Source: Marinobacter adhaerens HP15
Lineage (GTDB): Bacteria > Pseudomonadota > Gammaproteobacteria > Pseudomonadales > Oleiphilaceae
Assembly (NCBI RefSeq): GCF_000166295.1
Contig: NC_017506.1
Span: 3,100,001-3,164,000, forward strand
Direction: 5' to 3'
Length of the DNA stretch: 64,000 nt
A program made the translations under genes and the position numbers. This document shows, one piece after another, positions 37,372 through 45,919 of this stretch. The notes beneath the pieces are model-generated. The model was not told where the DNA came from, did no database searches, and saw nothing but the letters and a program-made list of their open reading frames with translations. Every line of letters begins with the position of its first letter. Positions within the stretch are counted from its first letter, which is position 1.

Positions 37372-38493
37372 ATGCAGGCCTATCTGGTTGGCGGTGCCGT
37401 TCGTGACGAATTACTCGGCCTTGAGGTCAAGGACCGGGATTGGGTGGTGGTCGGCGCAACTCCAAGGGAAATGCTAGCCAACGGCTTCAAGCAGGTGGGT
37501 GCGGACTTCCCGGTATTTCTGCATCCCCGAACCCGGGAAGAATATGCCCTGGCTCGCACCGAACGGAAACAGGGTCGCGGCTACCACGGCTTCACTGTTT
37601 ACAGCGCGCCCGACGTCACCCTTGAGCAGGATTTGAAGCGCCGGGACCTGACCATCAATGCGATGGCAAAAGCTGAAAACGGCGATCTGGTCGACCCCTT
37701 TGAAGGCCGCCGAGATATTGAAGATCGCAAGCTTCGGCATGTCTCGGAGGCCTTCGCCGAGGACCCCCTGAGAATTCTGCGCACCGCCCGGTTCGCAGCC
37801 CGCTTTCACCCGCTGGGATTTTCCGTGTGCGACCAGACCATGGCCCTGATGAAGCGCATGGTGGATAGCGGAGAAGTAGACCACCTGGTGCCCGAACGGG
37901 TCTGGCAAGAATTCCAGCGGGCGCTGCATGAACAGGCGCCCGAGGCCTTTTTCGAAGTTCTTCGTGACTGCGGCGCCCTTGAGGTTCTTATTCCAGAATT
38001 AGCTTCGGAAAAAGTTTTTCAACTCGCGATGGCGGCACTTGGCTGCGTCCACCGCCGCTTGCACGCCGAGACGGAGGAGCGTTTTGCGGCCCTGCTCTCC
38101 CCACTGGATGCCCCTGTTGCAAAGGACCGGGCCAAAGCCCTAAAGGCACCCAATGACTGTCAGAATCTGGCGCGACTGGTTACTGCCTTCACACCCCAGA
38201 TCCGGGACATTGATGCGCAACGCCCGGAAGCCGAAACGCTTCTGGACCTGCTCGACCAGGCGGACGTCTGGCGCCGCCCGGAACGTTTTTCGCAACTCAC
38301 GAAGGTGCTCGAGTGCGCCTTGCCGGGCGATTCCCTCACACTGGACCTGCTGCGAACCGCTTCGGAAGCGGCGACCGGCGTTGAGCCGAGAACCCTCCTG
38401 GCGCAAGGGTATAAAGGCAAGGAACTGGGCAACGCGATCCGCACCGAGCGCCTGAAACGCATCGGCGACGCCGTCGCCCCGACCAACCACTGA
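37372..38493 (+). CDS. cca: CCA-adding tRNA nucleotidyltransferase without HD domain
   Basis: 373-aa class II nucleotidyltransferase that adds or repairs the CCA end of tRNA. The head domain has the GGAVRDELLG loop and the metal-binding DRDW, then RRDLTINAMA and the nucleotide-recognition EDPLRILRTARFAARF. E. coli Cca is about 412 aa and has a C-terminal HD phosphohydrolase domain; that domain is missing here. AAAGGAA precedes the ATG. The folM-like gene follows 9 bp downstream. Confidence 0.95.
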   Translation: MQAYLVGGAVRDELLGLEVKDRDWVVVGATPREMLANGFKQVGADFPVFLHPRTREEYALARTERKQGRGYHGFTVYSAPDVTLEQDLKRRDLTINAMAKAENGDLVDPFEGRRDIEDRKLRHVSEAFAEDPLRILRTARFAARFHPLGFSVCDQTMALMKRMVDSGEVDHLVPERVWQEFQRALHEQAPEAFFEVLRDCGALEVLIPELASEKVFQLAMAALGCVHRRLHAETEERFAALLSPLDAPVAKDRAKALKAPNDCQNLARLVTAFTPQIRDIDAQRPEAETLLDLLDQADVWRRPERFSQLTKVLECALPGDSLTLDLLRTASEAATGVEPRTLLAQGYKGKELGNAIRTERLKRIGDAVAPTNH

Positions 38494-38502
38494 GGAGGCA
38501 CC

Positions 38503-39249
38503 ATGCCGTCCACAACGCCTGTTGCCCTGATCACCGGCGCAGCCCACCGCCTTGGCGCACAGACAGCCCGGACACTTCACGAAAGAGGCTGGAACCTGGT
38601 GATTCACTACCGGAGCCGGGAAGAGCAGGCGAACTCACTGATTGCGCAGATGAACCGCGAACGGCCAGACTCCGCCTGCGCCCTCCGGGCAGATTTGAGC
38701 CAGTTGGCTGGAGTCGATCAGCTGGCCAGTGACGCCGTCGCGCAGTGGGGCCGACTGGACGCACTGGTGAACAATGCGTCGGTCTTCTACCCCACCCCGA
38801 CCGCAGACGCCACCGAAGACGACTGGGACACGATCCTGAACACCAACCTGAGGGCCCCATTTTTCCTGCTCCAGAAATGTCTTGCCGAACTTCGACGAAA
38901 CCGCGGCAGCGTCGTAAATCTGATCGATATTTACAGCGAAAGGCCCATCGATGATCACCCGCTGTACTGCGCCACCAAGGCCGGCCTGGCTGCGCTGACA
39001 CGCTCCTGGGCGAAAGACCTGGCGCCGGACGTGCGCGTGAACGGCGTATCGCCAGGCGCAATCCTGTGGCCAGAGGGCGAAGCCGAGATGGACCAATCCG
39101 CCCAACAGGCAATTCTCCAGAAGACGCCACTGGCCCGCACCGGCAACCCCGACGATATTTCCAAAACCATTGCGTTCCTGATCTGCGATGCGCCCTTTAT
39201 CACCGGTCAAATCATCTCTGTTGATGGCGGTCGAAGCCTGAACATGTAG
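38503..39249 (+). CDS. Pteridine reductase, short-chain dehydrogenase family
   Basis: 248-aa SDR enzyme. The cofactor motif TGAAHRLG, with Arg in place of the usual Gly-rich residue, is the pteridine reductase form. It also has NNASVFYP, the catalytic YCATKAG and a C-terminal [14 protein letters not shown]. It probably reduces dihydrobiopterin or dihydromonapterin-like pterins with NADPH, as FolM does. AGGAGG precedes the ATG. It sits between cca and a thiolase gene. Confidence 0.87.
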   Translation: MPSTTPVALITGAAHRLGAQTARTLHERGWNLVIHYRSREEQANSLIAQMNRERPDSACALRADLSQLAGVDQLASDAVAQWGRLDALVNNASVFYPTPTADATEDDWDTILNTNLRAPFFLLQKCLAELRRNRGSVVNLIDIYSERPIDDHPLYCATKAGLAALTRSWAKDLAPDVRVNGVSPGAILWPEGEAEMDQSAQQAILQKTPLARTGNPDDISKTIAFLICDAPFITGQIISVDGGRSLNM

Positions 39250-39374
39250 CTCCCTCTGCCCGCTCAAGGCCTGTTCTTTGGCCGGGCGCCGCTTTCCGGA
39301 TACAATGCCGGCAGTTTTCAATCCTGCACGCGTCGGCTCACGGCCCGCGCGCGCCAATGATCCGGAGAATTCCC

Positions 39375-40553
39375 ATGCGTGATGTCGTTATTGTTGCCGC
39401 CCGCCGTACTGCTATCGGAACCTTTGGCGGAGGTCTCTCCAGCCTGAGCGCAGACCAGTTGGGAACCGCTGTGATCAAGGCGATCCTTGAAGAAACCGGT
39501 GTAGCCGGCGACCAGATCAACGAGGTGGTGCTGGGCCAGGTGCTTACCGCCGGTTGCGGCCAGAACCCGGCTCGCCAGTCTGCCATCAACGCGGGCATTC
39601 CTGCCTCGGTGCCCGCCATGACCATCAACAAGGTCTGCGGCTCCGGCCTGAAAGCGGTTCACATGGCGGTGCAGGCCATCCGGTGTGGCGACGCCGAGAT
39701 GATGATCGCCGGTGGCCAGGAGAGCATGAGCCAGGCGCCCCATGTGCTGCCCAACAGCCGGAATGGCCAGCGGATGGGCAACTGGTCCATGGTGGACACC
39801 ATGATCAAGGACGGCCTTTGGGACGCCTTCAACGATTACCACATGGGCATCACGGCCGAGAACATCGTCGAGAAATACGGCATCAGCCGGGACGAGCAGG
39901 ACGAGTTTGCAGCGGCGTCCCAGCAGAAGGCCGCCGCCGCTCGCGAAGCCGGCTATTTCGATGGCCAGATTGTTCCGGTCTCCATTCCCCAGCGTAAGGG
40001 CGACCCGATAGTCGTTGACCGCGATGAAGGTCCTCGCGACGGCGTCACTGCCGAGGGGCTTGGCAAACTCCGTGCGGCCTTCAAGAAAGACGGCACCGTT
40101 ACCGCCGGCAACGCCTCATCCCTCAACGATGGCGCCGCAGCCGTGATGGTCTGCAGTGCCGAGAAAGCGGAAGAACTGGGGCTGACTCCGATTGCCACCA
40201 TCAAGGCTTACGCTAACGCAGGCGTGGACCCGACGATTATGGGTACCGGCCCGATCCCGGCCAGCCAGCGGTGTCTGAAGCTTGCAGGCTGGAGCACGGA
40301 GGATCTGGATCTGGTGGAAGCCAACGAAGCCTTCGCAGCCCAGGCCATTTCTGTGAATCGCGACATGGGCTGGGACACCGGCAAGGTTAACGTGAACGGC
40401 GGTGCCATTGCCCTGGGCCACCCCATCGGCGCATCCGGCTGCCGCATTCTGGTCTCCCTGCTGCATGAAATGGTTCGCCGCGATGTTCACAAGGGCCTGG
40501 CCACACTGTGCATCGGAGGCGGCATGGGCGTTGCCCTGGCCGTCGAGCGCTAA
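39375..40553 (+). CDS. Acetyl-CoA C-acetyltransferase (thiolase)
   Basis: 392-aa biosynthetic-type thiolase that condenses two acetyl-CoA to acetoacetyl-CoA or runs in reverse. Active residues are the Cys of [14 protein letters not shown], the His of [13 protein letters not shown] and the Cys of [12 protein letters not shown]. The start [15 protein letters not shown] follows GGAG. Whether it serves polyhydroxybutyrate or acid degradation is not decided by neighbours. Confidence 0.94.
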   Translation: MRDVVIVAARRTAIGTFGGGLSSLSADQLGTAVIKAILEETGVAGDQINEVVLGQVLTAGCGQNPARQSAINAGIPASVPAMTINKVCGSGLKAVHMAVQAIRCGDAEMMIAGGQESMSQAPHVLPNSRNGQRMGNWSMVDTMIKDGLWDAFNDYHMGITAENIVEKYGISRDEQDEFAAASQQKAAAAREAGYFDGQIVPVSIPQRKGDPIVVDRDEGPRDGVTAEGLGKLRAAFKKDGTVTAGNASSLNDGAAAVMVCSAEKAEELGLTPIATIKAYANAGVDPTIMGTGPIPASQRCLKLAGWSTEDLDLVEANEAFAAQAISVNRDMGWDTGKVNVNGGAIALGHPIGASGCRILVSLLHEMVRRDVHKGLATLCIGGGMGVALAVER

Positions 40554-40558
40554 GCTTC

Positions 40559-41023
40559 ATGCTCCACGTTGTGCTGTACGAGCCGGAGATACCGCCGAAC
40601 ACCGGCAATATCATCCGGCTCTGCGCCAACACCGGCTGCCAGCTGCATCTGATCGAACCTCTGGGTTTTAACCTGGAAGACAAGCAAATGCGGCGGGCCG
40701 GGCTGGATTACAGCGAGTACGCCACGGTCAAGATCCACAGGAACTACCAGGACTTCCTGGCCAGCGAGCAGCCCGGGCGCCTGTTCGGGCTGACCACCAA
40801 GGGCAGCACCCACTACCACCAAGTGACCTACCAGGACGGCGACTACCTGATGTTTGGTCCAGAAACCCGCGGCCTTCCAGGTGATGTCCGCGAGGGTTTG
40901 GTGCCCGAGCACCGCCTGCGGGTTCCAATGCAACCGGAAAGCCGGAGCCTGAATCTCTCCAACACCGCAGCCCTGGTGGTTTACGAGGCTTGGCGGCAGC
41001 TGGGATTCCAGGGCGCGGTGTAA
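40559..41023 (+). CDS. trmL: tRNA (cytidine/uridine-34 2'-O)-methyltransferase TrmL
   Basis: 154-aa SPOUT methyltransferase that modifies the wobble ribose of tRNA-Leu. It begins [21 protein letters not shown], seen here as PEIPPNTGN, and has the knot motifs [10 protein letters not shown] and [19 protein letters not shown]. Length is normal. It follows the thiolase gene by 5 bp, and its 3' end overlaps the convergent hmuV end by 43 bp. Confidence 0.95.
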   Translation: MLHVVLYEPEIPPNTGNIIRLCANTGCQLHLIEPLGFNLEDKQMRRAGLDYSEYATVKIHRNYQDFLASEQPGRLFGLTTKGSTHYHQVTYQDGDYLMFGPETRGLPGDVREGLVPEHRLRVPMQPESRSLNLSNTAALVVYEAWRQLGFQGAV

Positions 41024-41802
41024 GCGCTGGATGGCCCTGTTCGGGCTGGCACAACCATTGGGTAGCCTTCCTCCAGTTCAACTACTCTCGCCGTGAAGCC
41101 GTAGACGGTTTCCAACAGTTCAGGCGTAAGCACTTCACGCGCCGAGCCTTCATGAACAAGTCGGCCCTCCCTCATCAACAGCAGGCGATCTGCAAATTGG
41201 GCCGCCAGGTTAAGATCGTGGACAACCGCCAGGACCGCCATACCTTCTGCCTTGGCCAGACGTCGAACCAGATCCAGCACCAATTGCTGATGGGCCGGAT
41301 CCAGAGCGGCAGTGCATTCGTCCAGCAGCAATAGCCTGTCTCCTGGGCTGTCGATAATCTGGGCCAGCACCCGTGCCAGTTGCAACCGCTGCTGCTCACC
41401 ACCGGACAGTCCGGGAACCAGCCGATATCTCAGGTGGGCAATATCCAACTCTTCCATCAGTCGATCTACCGTCGGGTCACTGCCACCCCGAGCGGTCCCG
41501 GGGCGACCCAGCTGTACCACTTCCTCGACCGTCAACGGAAAATTAACCTCCACCCGCTGGGGCATGACCGCTCGCTGACGGGCCAGCCGCTCCGGGCGCC
41601 ATTTCCCGAGTTCTTGGCCGGAAAGCGTCACGCTGCCGCCATAGGGAAGATCACCACTGATCGCCCTGAGCAGAGTCGACTTGCCAGCACCGTTCGGGCC
41701 CAGGAGCATCAACACTTCTCCTGCCTCGAGGTGGCAATCAATGCCATGGACAATCCGGGAACGCTCGAGAGAGACACTGACGTTGTTAATGCAAAGAACC
41801 AT
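40981..41802 (-). CDS. hmuV: Hemin ABC transporter ATP-binding protein HmuV
   Basis: 273-aa cytoplasmic ATPase that powers heme import. Walker A is [13 protein letters not shown], the signature is [14 protein letters not shown], Walker B is [14 protein letters not shown], and the switch His is in AVVHDLNLA. It is the last gene of the heme operon; its ATG overlaps the hmuU stop by one base. Its tail runs 43 bp into the convergent trmL 3' end. Confidence 0.93.
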   Translation of the reverse strand: MVLCINNVSVSLERSRIVHGIDCHLEAGEVLMLLGPNGAGKSTLLRAISGDLPYGGSVTLSGQELGKWRPERLARQRAVMPQRVEVNFPLTVEEVVQLGRPGTARGGSDPTVDRLMEELDIAHLRYRLVPGLSGGEQQRLQLARVLAQIIDSPGDRLLLLDECTAALDPAHQQLVLDLVRRLAKAEGMAVLAVVHDLNLAAQFADRLLLMREGRLVHEGSAREVLTPELLETVYGFTARVVELEEGYPMVVPARTGPSSAYTAPWNPSCRQAS

Positions 41803-42839
41803 CAGATCACCTTTGTTCTCAAAAGCAGCGCAAGAAAGAAGGGACCGCCGATCAGAGCCATCATCAGGCCTATGGGCAGTTCCGCCGGTGCTACCACCAT
41901 CCTTGCCAGGGAATCCGCGGCCACCAGAAGGGTGCCGCCCACAAGGGCACTGAGGGGTAACACCACCCGGTGACTGGCACCAAGTAGCTGGCGTACGAGG
42001 TGTGGCACCACCAGGCCGACAAACCCGATCAGTCCACTGACCGCAACAGCAGCTCCCACGCCCAGGCCAACCACCAGGATCGCGGCTTTCTTGACGGTAT
42101 CGGTGCGATAGCCCAGGTGCCCGACGACGGATTCTCCCAGCAGGAATGCATCCAGCGGACGGGCCAGCCAGGGGGCGGCCAATAATGCCAACAGCATGAA
42201 CGGAGAGCCCACCAGCAGATCATCCCAGCCGGCGTGGCCGAGACTGCCCATGGTCCAGAAGGTCAAGGAACGCAGCTCTTCGTCGTTAGCATAGAAGGTC
42301 AGCAACCCTGTGGCCGCGCCAGCTATGGCGTTAATCGCAATACCGGCGAGTAACAGGGTTGCTACCGCTGTTTGTCCCGACTTGTTGGCAACGCGCCAGG
42401 CCAGCAGAACCGTGCCACTGCCGCCAAGAAAGGCGGCAATGGGCAAAGCCCACTCGCCGGTCATGGCCAACCAGCCACCCAGCCAGGTATTCCCCAGCAC
42501 GATCACCGCAATGGCCGCCAGTGAAGCGCCGGCGGATACCCCGATCAGCCCCGGGTCGGCCAGAGGGTTGCGAAACAGTCCCTGCAGCAGGGCACCGGAG
42601 ACTGCCAGCACCGCTCCAACCAGAAAGCCGAGCAGGAATCTCGGCATTCGCACTTCCAGCAGCACCATGGACGCCACCGGATCGTTCGCTTCCCGACCAG
42701 TTATCACGCTCAGGATATCCCCGAATGCCAGCGGGTAAGCGCCACTGGTAACAGACACCAGAGCAACAAGCGCGGCGGCCAGTAATGCGACCACCAGTGA
42801 TGGCCCAAAACCGAAGCGCCCCGCGGCATCAAGAATCAT
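41802..42839 (-). CDS. hmuU: Hemin ABC transporter permease HmuU
   Basis: 345-aa FecCD-family permease with about ten hydrophobic segments. Typical motifs are RMPRFLLGFLVGAVLAVSG in part, NPLADPGLIGVSAGA and GFVGLVVPHLVRQLLG. I chose ATG 42839, which overlaps the hmuT end by 11 bp and gives the usual family length; a TTG at 42872 lies within hmuT. It moves heme across the inner membrane with HmuV. Confidence 0.92.
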   Translation of the reverse strand: MILDAAGRFGFGPSLVVALLAAALVALVSVTSGAYPLAFGDILSVITGREANDPVASMVLLEVRMPRFLLGFLVGAVLAVSGALLQGLFRNPLADPGLIGVSAGASLAAIAVIVLGNTWLGGWLAMTGEWALPIAAFLGGSGTVLLAWRVANKSGQTAVATLLLAGIAINAIAGAATGLLTFYANDEELRSLTFWTMGSLGHAGWDDLLVGSPFMLLALLAAPWLARPLDAFLLGESVVGHLGYRTDTVKKAAILVVGLGVGAAVAVSGLIGFVGLVVPHLVRQLLGASHRVVLPLSALVGGTLLVAADSLARMVVAPAELPIGLMMALIGGPFFLALLLRTKVI

Positions 42840-43683
42840 TGGCTGCCACTTGCGAAGGGTCAGGCAATACACTGTTCATTGCGGCCATGGCGTCAGGCAG
42901 CCTCGGGCCGAAACCCAGCAGCATCATGCCGTCCGCCACCAGCCGGCGACCGCTCTGCCAGGCATCGAGATGCTCCACCTCCGGCCAGGAATCGATCATG
43001 AACTGGCCCGGCGTGGATTCAGCAATCACAATGGCATCCGGTCGGGAAGCGAGGATGGCCTCCCGGTTCGCCGGCTTGTAGCCCTGGATCCCCGACACGG
43101 CATTGACCGCGCCGACAGCGTCCAGCAATGCTGAGGCAGAGGTCCCTTCCCCCGCCAGCATCACGGAATGATTTCCGGCAGCGAGAATGAATAGCACCGT
43201 GGGCGGCTTTTCCCGGTTTGCCGATGCCTGCTGAATACGGTCGATCTTCGACCGGAGTTCCGAGGCGAGGACTTCTGCCTTTTCCTCCTCACCTAGCAAT
43301 TCCCCCACAGTCACAATCCGCTTCAGCGCAGCCTCCGGCGTCCGTGCCGACGGCAGCTTCTCGATCTGAACACCGGCCCTGGCCAGGCGCTCCAGATTTT
43401 CCTCCGGAGCGGCCTGCTCGGAGGTAATCAGCAGATCCGGCTTCAGGGCCAGCACCCCTTCAAAAGGCAATGCCCGCAGGTAGCCAATTTTGGGCAGGGA
43501 CTCGGTCTGTGCCGGATACCCGCTGGTGGTGTCCACACCTACCAGCAGGGACTCCAGGCCCAGTCCGTACACAATCTCGGTGATTGCTCCGTCAGCCGTC
43601 ACAACCCGCGGCGAATCCGCCGCCTGGGCGGTAGACGCGAAAGCGGTAGCCAACAGGAGGCACGCAAGAACCCTGGATATCAT
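42829..43683 (-). CDS. hmuT: Periplasmic hemin-binding protein HmuT
   Basis: 284-aa cluster-A-3-type binding protein with a signal peptide ending ASTAQAA. It shows RVVTADGAITEIVYGLGLES, GVDTTSGYP and GYLRALPFEGVLALKPDLLI in part, the segments surrounding the heme pocket, including the conserved Tyr of GYLRAL. It passes heme from the outer-membrane receptor to HmuUV. Its ATG overlaps the hmuS stop (ATGA). Confidence 0.93.
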   Translation of the reverse strand: MISRVLACLLLATAFASTAQAADSPRVVTADGAITEIVYGLGLESLLVGVDTTSGYPAQTESLPKIGYLRALPFEGVLALKPDLLITSEQAAPEENLERLARAGVQIEKLPSARTPEAALKRIVTVGELLGEEEKAEVLASELRSKIDRIQQASANREKPPTVLFILAAGNHSVMLAGEGTSASALLDAVGAVNAVSGIQGYKPANREAILASRPDAIVIAESTPGQFMIDSWPEVEHLDAWQSGRRLVADGMMLLGFGPRLPDAMAAMNSVLPDPSQVAANDS

Positions 43684-44753
43684 GACAAAGCCTCCAGGGT
43701 CGCCGCCTGCTCCCGCCAGAGTTCGGATTCGGGGATGCCGGGCTTGCGCTCGCCAAACACGGTCAACACCAGCTCACCGTCGGCATTGAAGGCCTCCACT
43801 GACGTGATAATGCCATCTGCGGAGGGACGCCGGACCAGCCACCAACACCGGATAGATTCGGTATTGGCATGGAGGTTGAAACCGCTGTCCAGAACGTTCA
43901 TCCAGGGACCGGTGCGGCGCAGATTGGCCACCTTGCCTGTGAATATCTGCACGATGCCGGGATTGCCCACGAAGAACATGGCCGGGCATTGATTATCCCG
44001 AAGCAGCTCCAGTAGCCGGTCCAGCACGTCGCCTTCGGTACGCTCAAGCTCGGTAGCCCATTCGCCTCTCAGGAGCTCCAGCGCCGTCAGCCGATCGGTG
44101 CCGGCCCGTTTCAGAAGCGCACCGAAATGATGGACATCCTTGAGCTCACACCAGCCTTGGCGAAGAACCTCTGTTTTGACCGCCTCTGGCGCCACCCGCT
44201 GCGGAACTGGGCGCGCGCCCTGAGGCTTGAACGGCCTCAGCTCTTGATCGGCGAAGGAATGGATCAGGCGCTCCCATGCGTCGCCATCGGTATCGGCAAC
44301 CCTGTAGATCTTGTGGACCGCAGCCCCGTACTGATCGAAGAACTGCAGACTCTCCCTTAACCCGGAGCGAACCTTTTCCTGCACCCGGTAGCCATAGGCC
44401 CAGTGTTTGAAAAAGACCCGGATATCGATTTCACCAACGGCCAGCCCCATGGCCCCGGACCTGCCACTGGTGAAATCCTTGAAGGTGCCGGTCACTTCAT
44501 GAACCACCTCGTTGTTGCGGCTCAGAATCATCACCGGCCCGACGTCTTCAAGGGCCTTGAGAAGATCCGCGAAACTGTCCTTGAGAGGAATCAGTTCGTC
44601 GCCGCCACGCAGCAGAACCAGCTCCATTTCGCTGACACCCAGCTTATCCGCCATCTGGCGGATCCTCATGTTTGGCTCTGCTTCTTGCAGTGTCTGCCAG
44701 CGCGCTGCCAGTGAATCGGCTGCCGTGCCTGTTGCCATCGCTGTCTGTTGCAT
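43680..44753 (-). CDS. hmuS: Hemin-degrading/handling factor HmuS
   Basis: 357-aa cytoplasmic HemS/ChuS-family protein that binds or breaks down imported heme. Two related halves are visible, with GPVMILSRNNEVVHEVTGTF in the first and CPAMFFVGNPGIVQIFTGKV in the second. The start at 44753 follows AGGAG; an upstream in-frame ATG would overlap the previous gene. It is co-transcribed with hmuT, 4 bp downstream of the HmuY-like gene. Confidence 0.93.
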   Translation of the reverse strand: MQQTAMATGTAADSLAARWQTLQEAEPNMRIRQMADKLGVSEMELVLLRGGDELIPLKDSFADLLKALEDVGPVMILSRNNEVVHEVTGTFKDFTSGRSGAMGLAVGEIDIRVFFKHWAYGYRVQEKVRSGLRESLQFFDQYGAAVHKIYRVADTDGDAWERLIHSFADQELRPFKPQGARPVPQRVAPEAVKTEVLRQGWCELKDVHHFGALLKRAGTDRLTALELLRGEWATELERTEGDVLDRLLELLRDNQCPAMFFVGNPGIVQIFTGKVANLRRTGPWMNVLDSGFNLHANTESIRCWWLVRRPSADGIITSVEAFNADGELVLTVFGERKPGIPESELWREQAATLEALS

Positions 44754-44757
44754 GGGT

Positions 44758-45882
44758 TTACTCCTGCGCCTGCTGGGGTTCAACGGGCAGCCAACTTACC
44801 GTAGGCTGGCCACTGGTTCCGTTCTGGTCGTAGTAGCCGACAATCTGCAGCGCCCAGACCGTGGACTGAGGATCATCGGTATCCGCTTTGATCAGGAAGG
44901 TCCGGAAGTTCGGCCAGATCTTGTGTTGATTGGTCAGGTTGTAGGCATACCAGGTGTTATCCGTGAATACGCCGCCGGTCGAGTCGGTGTTGTAGATCTG
45001 GGGAACGCCCGGATCGCTGTCATTGCCGGCAAGTTCGCTCCACGTCATCTGGTCAGAGGCGCCGCCACTGCCGTTACCGGATACCCCGCTGTTGGATTTC
45101 AGGTACCAGTCGCGACCGGAGAAACCGACCTGGACATCCCAGACCTCGCTGGAAGCGCAATCGACTGCGGATGCCGAGTCAAAATCGAAACATGCGTCGC
45201 CGCCGTCGTAGCCTGTGGGCGTCGTGAACGAAATGGGTGTGGGACTGAATTGCGACGCGCCTGAAGCCTGCACGTTAAACTCGAATGTGAAACCTTCGAT
45301 GCCCTGGCCCTTGCGGGTGGGGAAATTGAAGTCGACAACCCGCATTCGGGCGTAGCTGTCGCCCTCGGCAGAGCGCACCAGGTAGCCCACATCAGCCTTT
45401 TCGGAGATGATCCCTGTAGCGGAATCGTACTGGGACCAGGCGTCAGAGGCGCCGAACGCGCTGGCGAATTCGTCTGCTTGCCAGCTTGCCGGTTCCTCAA
45501 GGATACCCAACAAATGCTCTTCCTCGGAAATGGCGGTCGCGTTGGTGAACACATTCGCGTCGGGATCACCGTTGCCGTCGTAGAAATCGTCCTGGGCAAC
45601 GGACAGGGCGCCGACAACGCGGCCACTTCCGGAGGCACCGCTGTTCACCTTGAAGTTCAAACGGTTGGCAGCGATGTGCCAGTCGTCGTCTTCTTCCACC
45701 ATCGCTCCGGTTTCCAGATTCAGGTAGACCGTCTCTGTTGCCGCGGGCATCAACTGCTCGGAAAAGCTGCTGACATCAGTCGCATCGTCCTCTGCAATGG
45801 AGTTGTCACTGCCTCCGCCACAGGCCGTCAAAGCCAGGGCAGCCAGCACAATGGCCGGGGGTCTGGTATCGAAAAGATCCAT
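44758..45882 (-). CDS. HmuY-like heme-binding lipoprotein, two repeats
   Basis: 374 aa with a lipobox ALALTAC (Cys21), so a surface or outer-membrane lipoprotein. Two HmuY-type units are visible: VYLNLETG...WHIAANRLNFKVNSG at ~45-90 and a second at ~220-275 ending WDVQVGFSGRDWYLKSNSG. HmuY proteins, best known from Porphyromonas, pick up heme and hand it to a TonB receptor. AAGGAG precedes ATG 45882. It sits directly after the receptor gene. Heme binding is inferred from family and context. Confidence 0.82.
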   Translation of the reverse strand: MDLFDTRPPAIVLAALALTACGGGSDNSIAEDDATDVSSFSEQLMPAATETVYLNLETGAMVEEDDDWHIAANRLNFKVNSGASGSGRVVGALSVAQDDFYDGNGDPDANVFTNATAISEEEHLLGILEEPASWQADEFASAFGASDAWSQYDSATGIISEKADVGYLVRSAEGDSYARMRVVDFNFPTRKGQGIEGFTFEFNVQASGASQFSPTPISFTTPTGYDGGDACFDFDSASAVDCASSEVWDVQVGFSGRDWYLKSNSGVSGNGSGGASDQMTWSELAGNDSDPGVPQIYNTDSTGGVFTDNTWYAYNLTNQHKIWPNFRTFLIKADTDDPQSTVWALQIVGYYDQNGTSGQPTVSWLPVEPQQAQE

Positions 45883-45919
45883 GGATATCTCCTTCATATG
45901 GTTTTTTGGTGGTCAGGCA

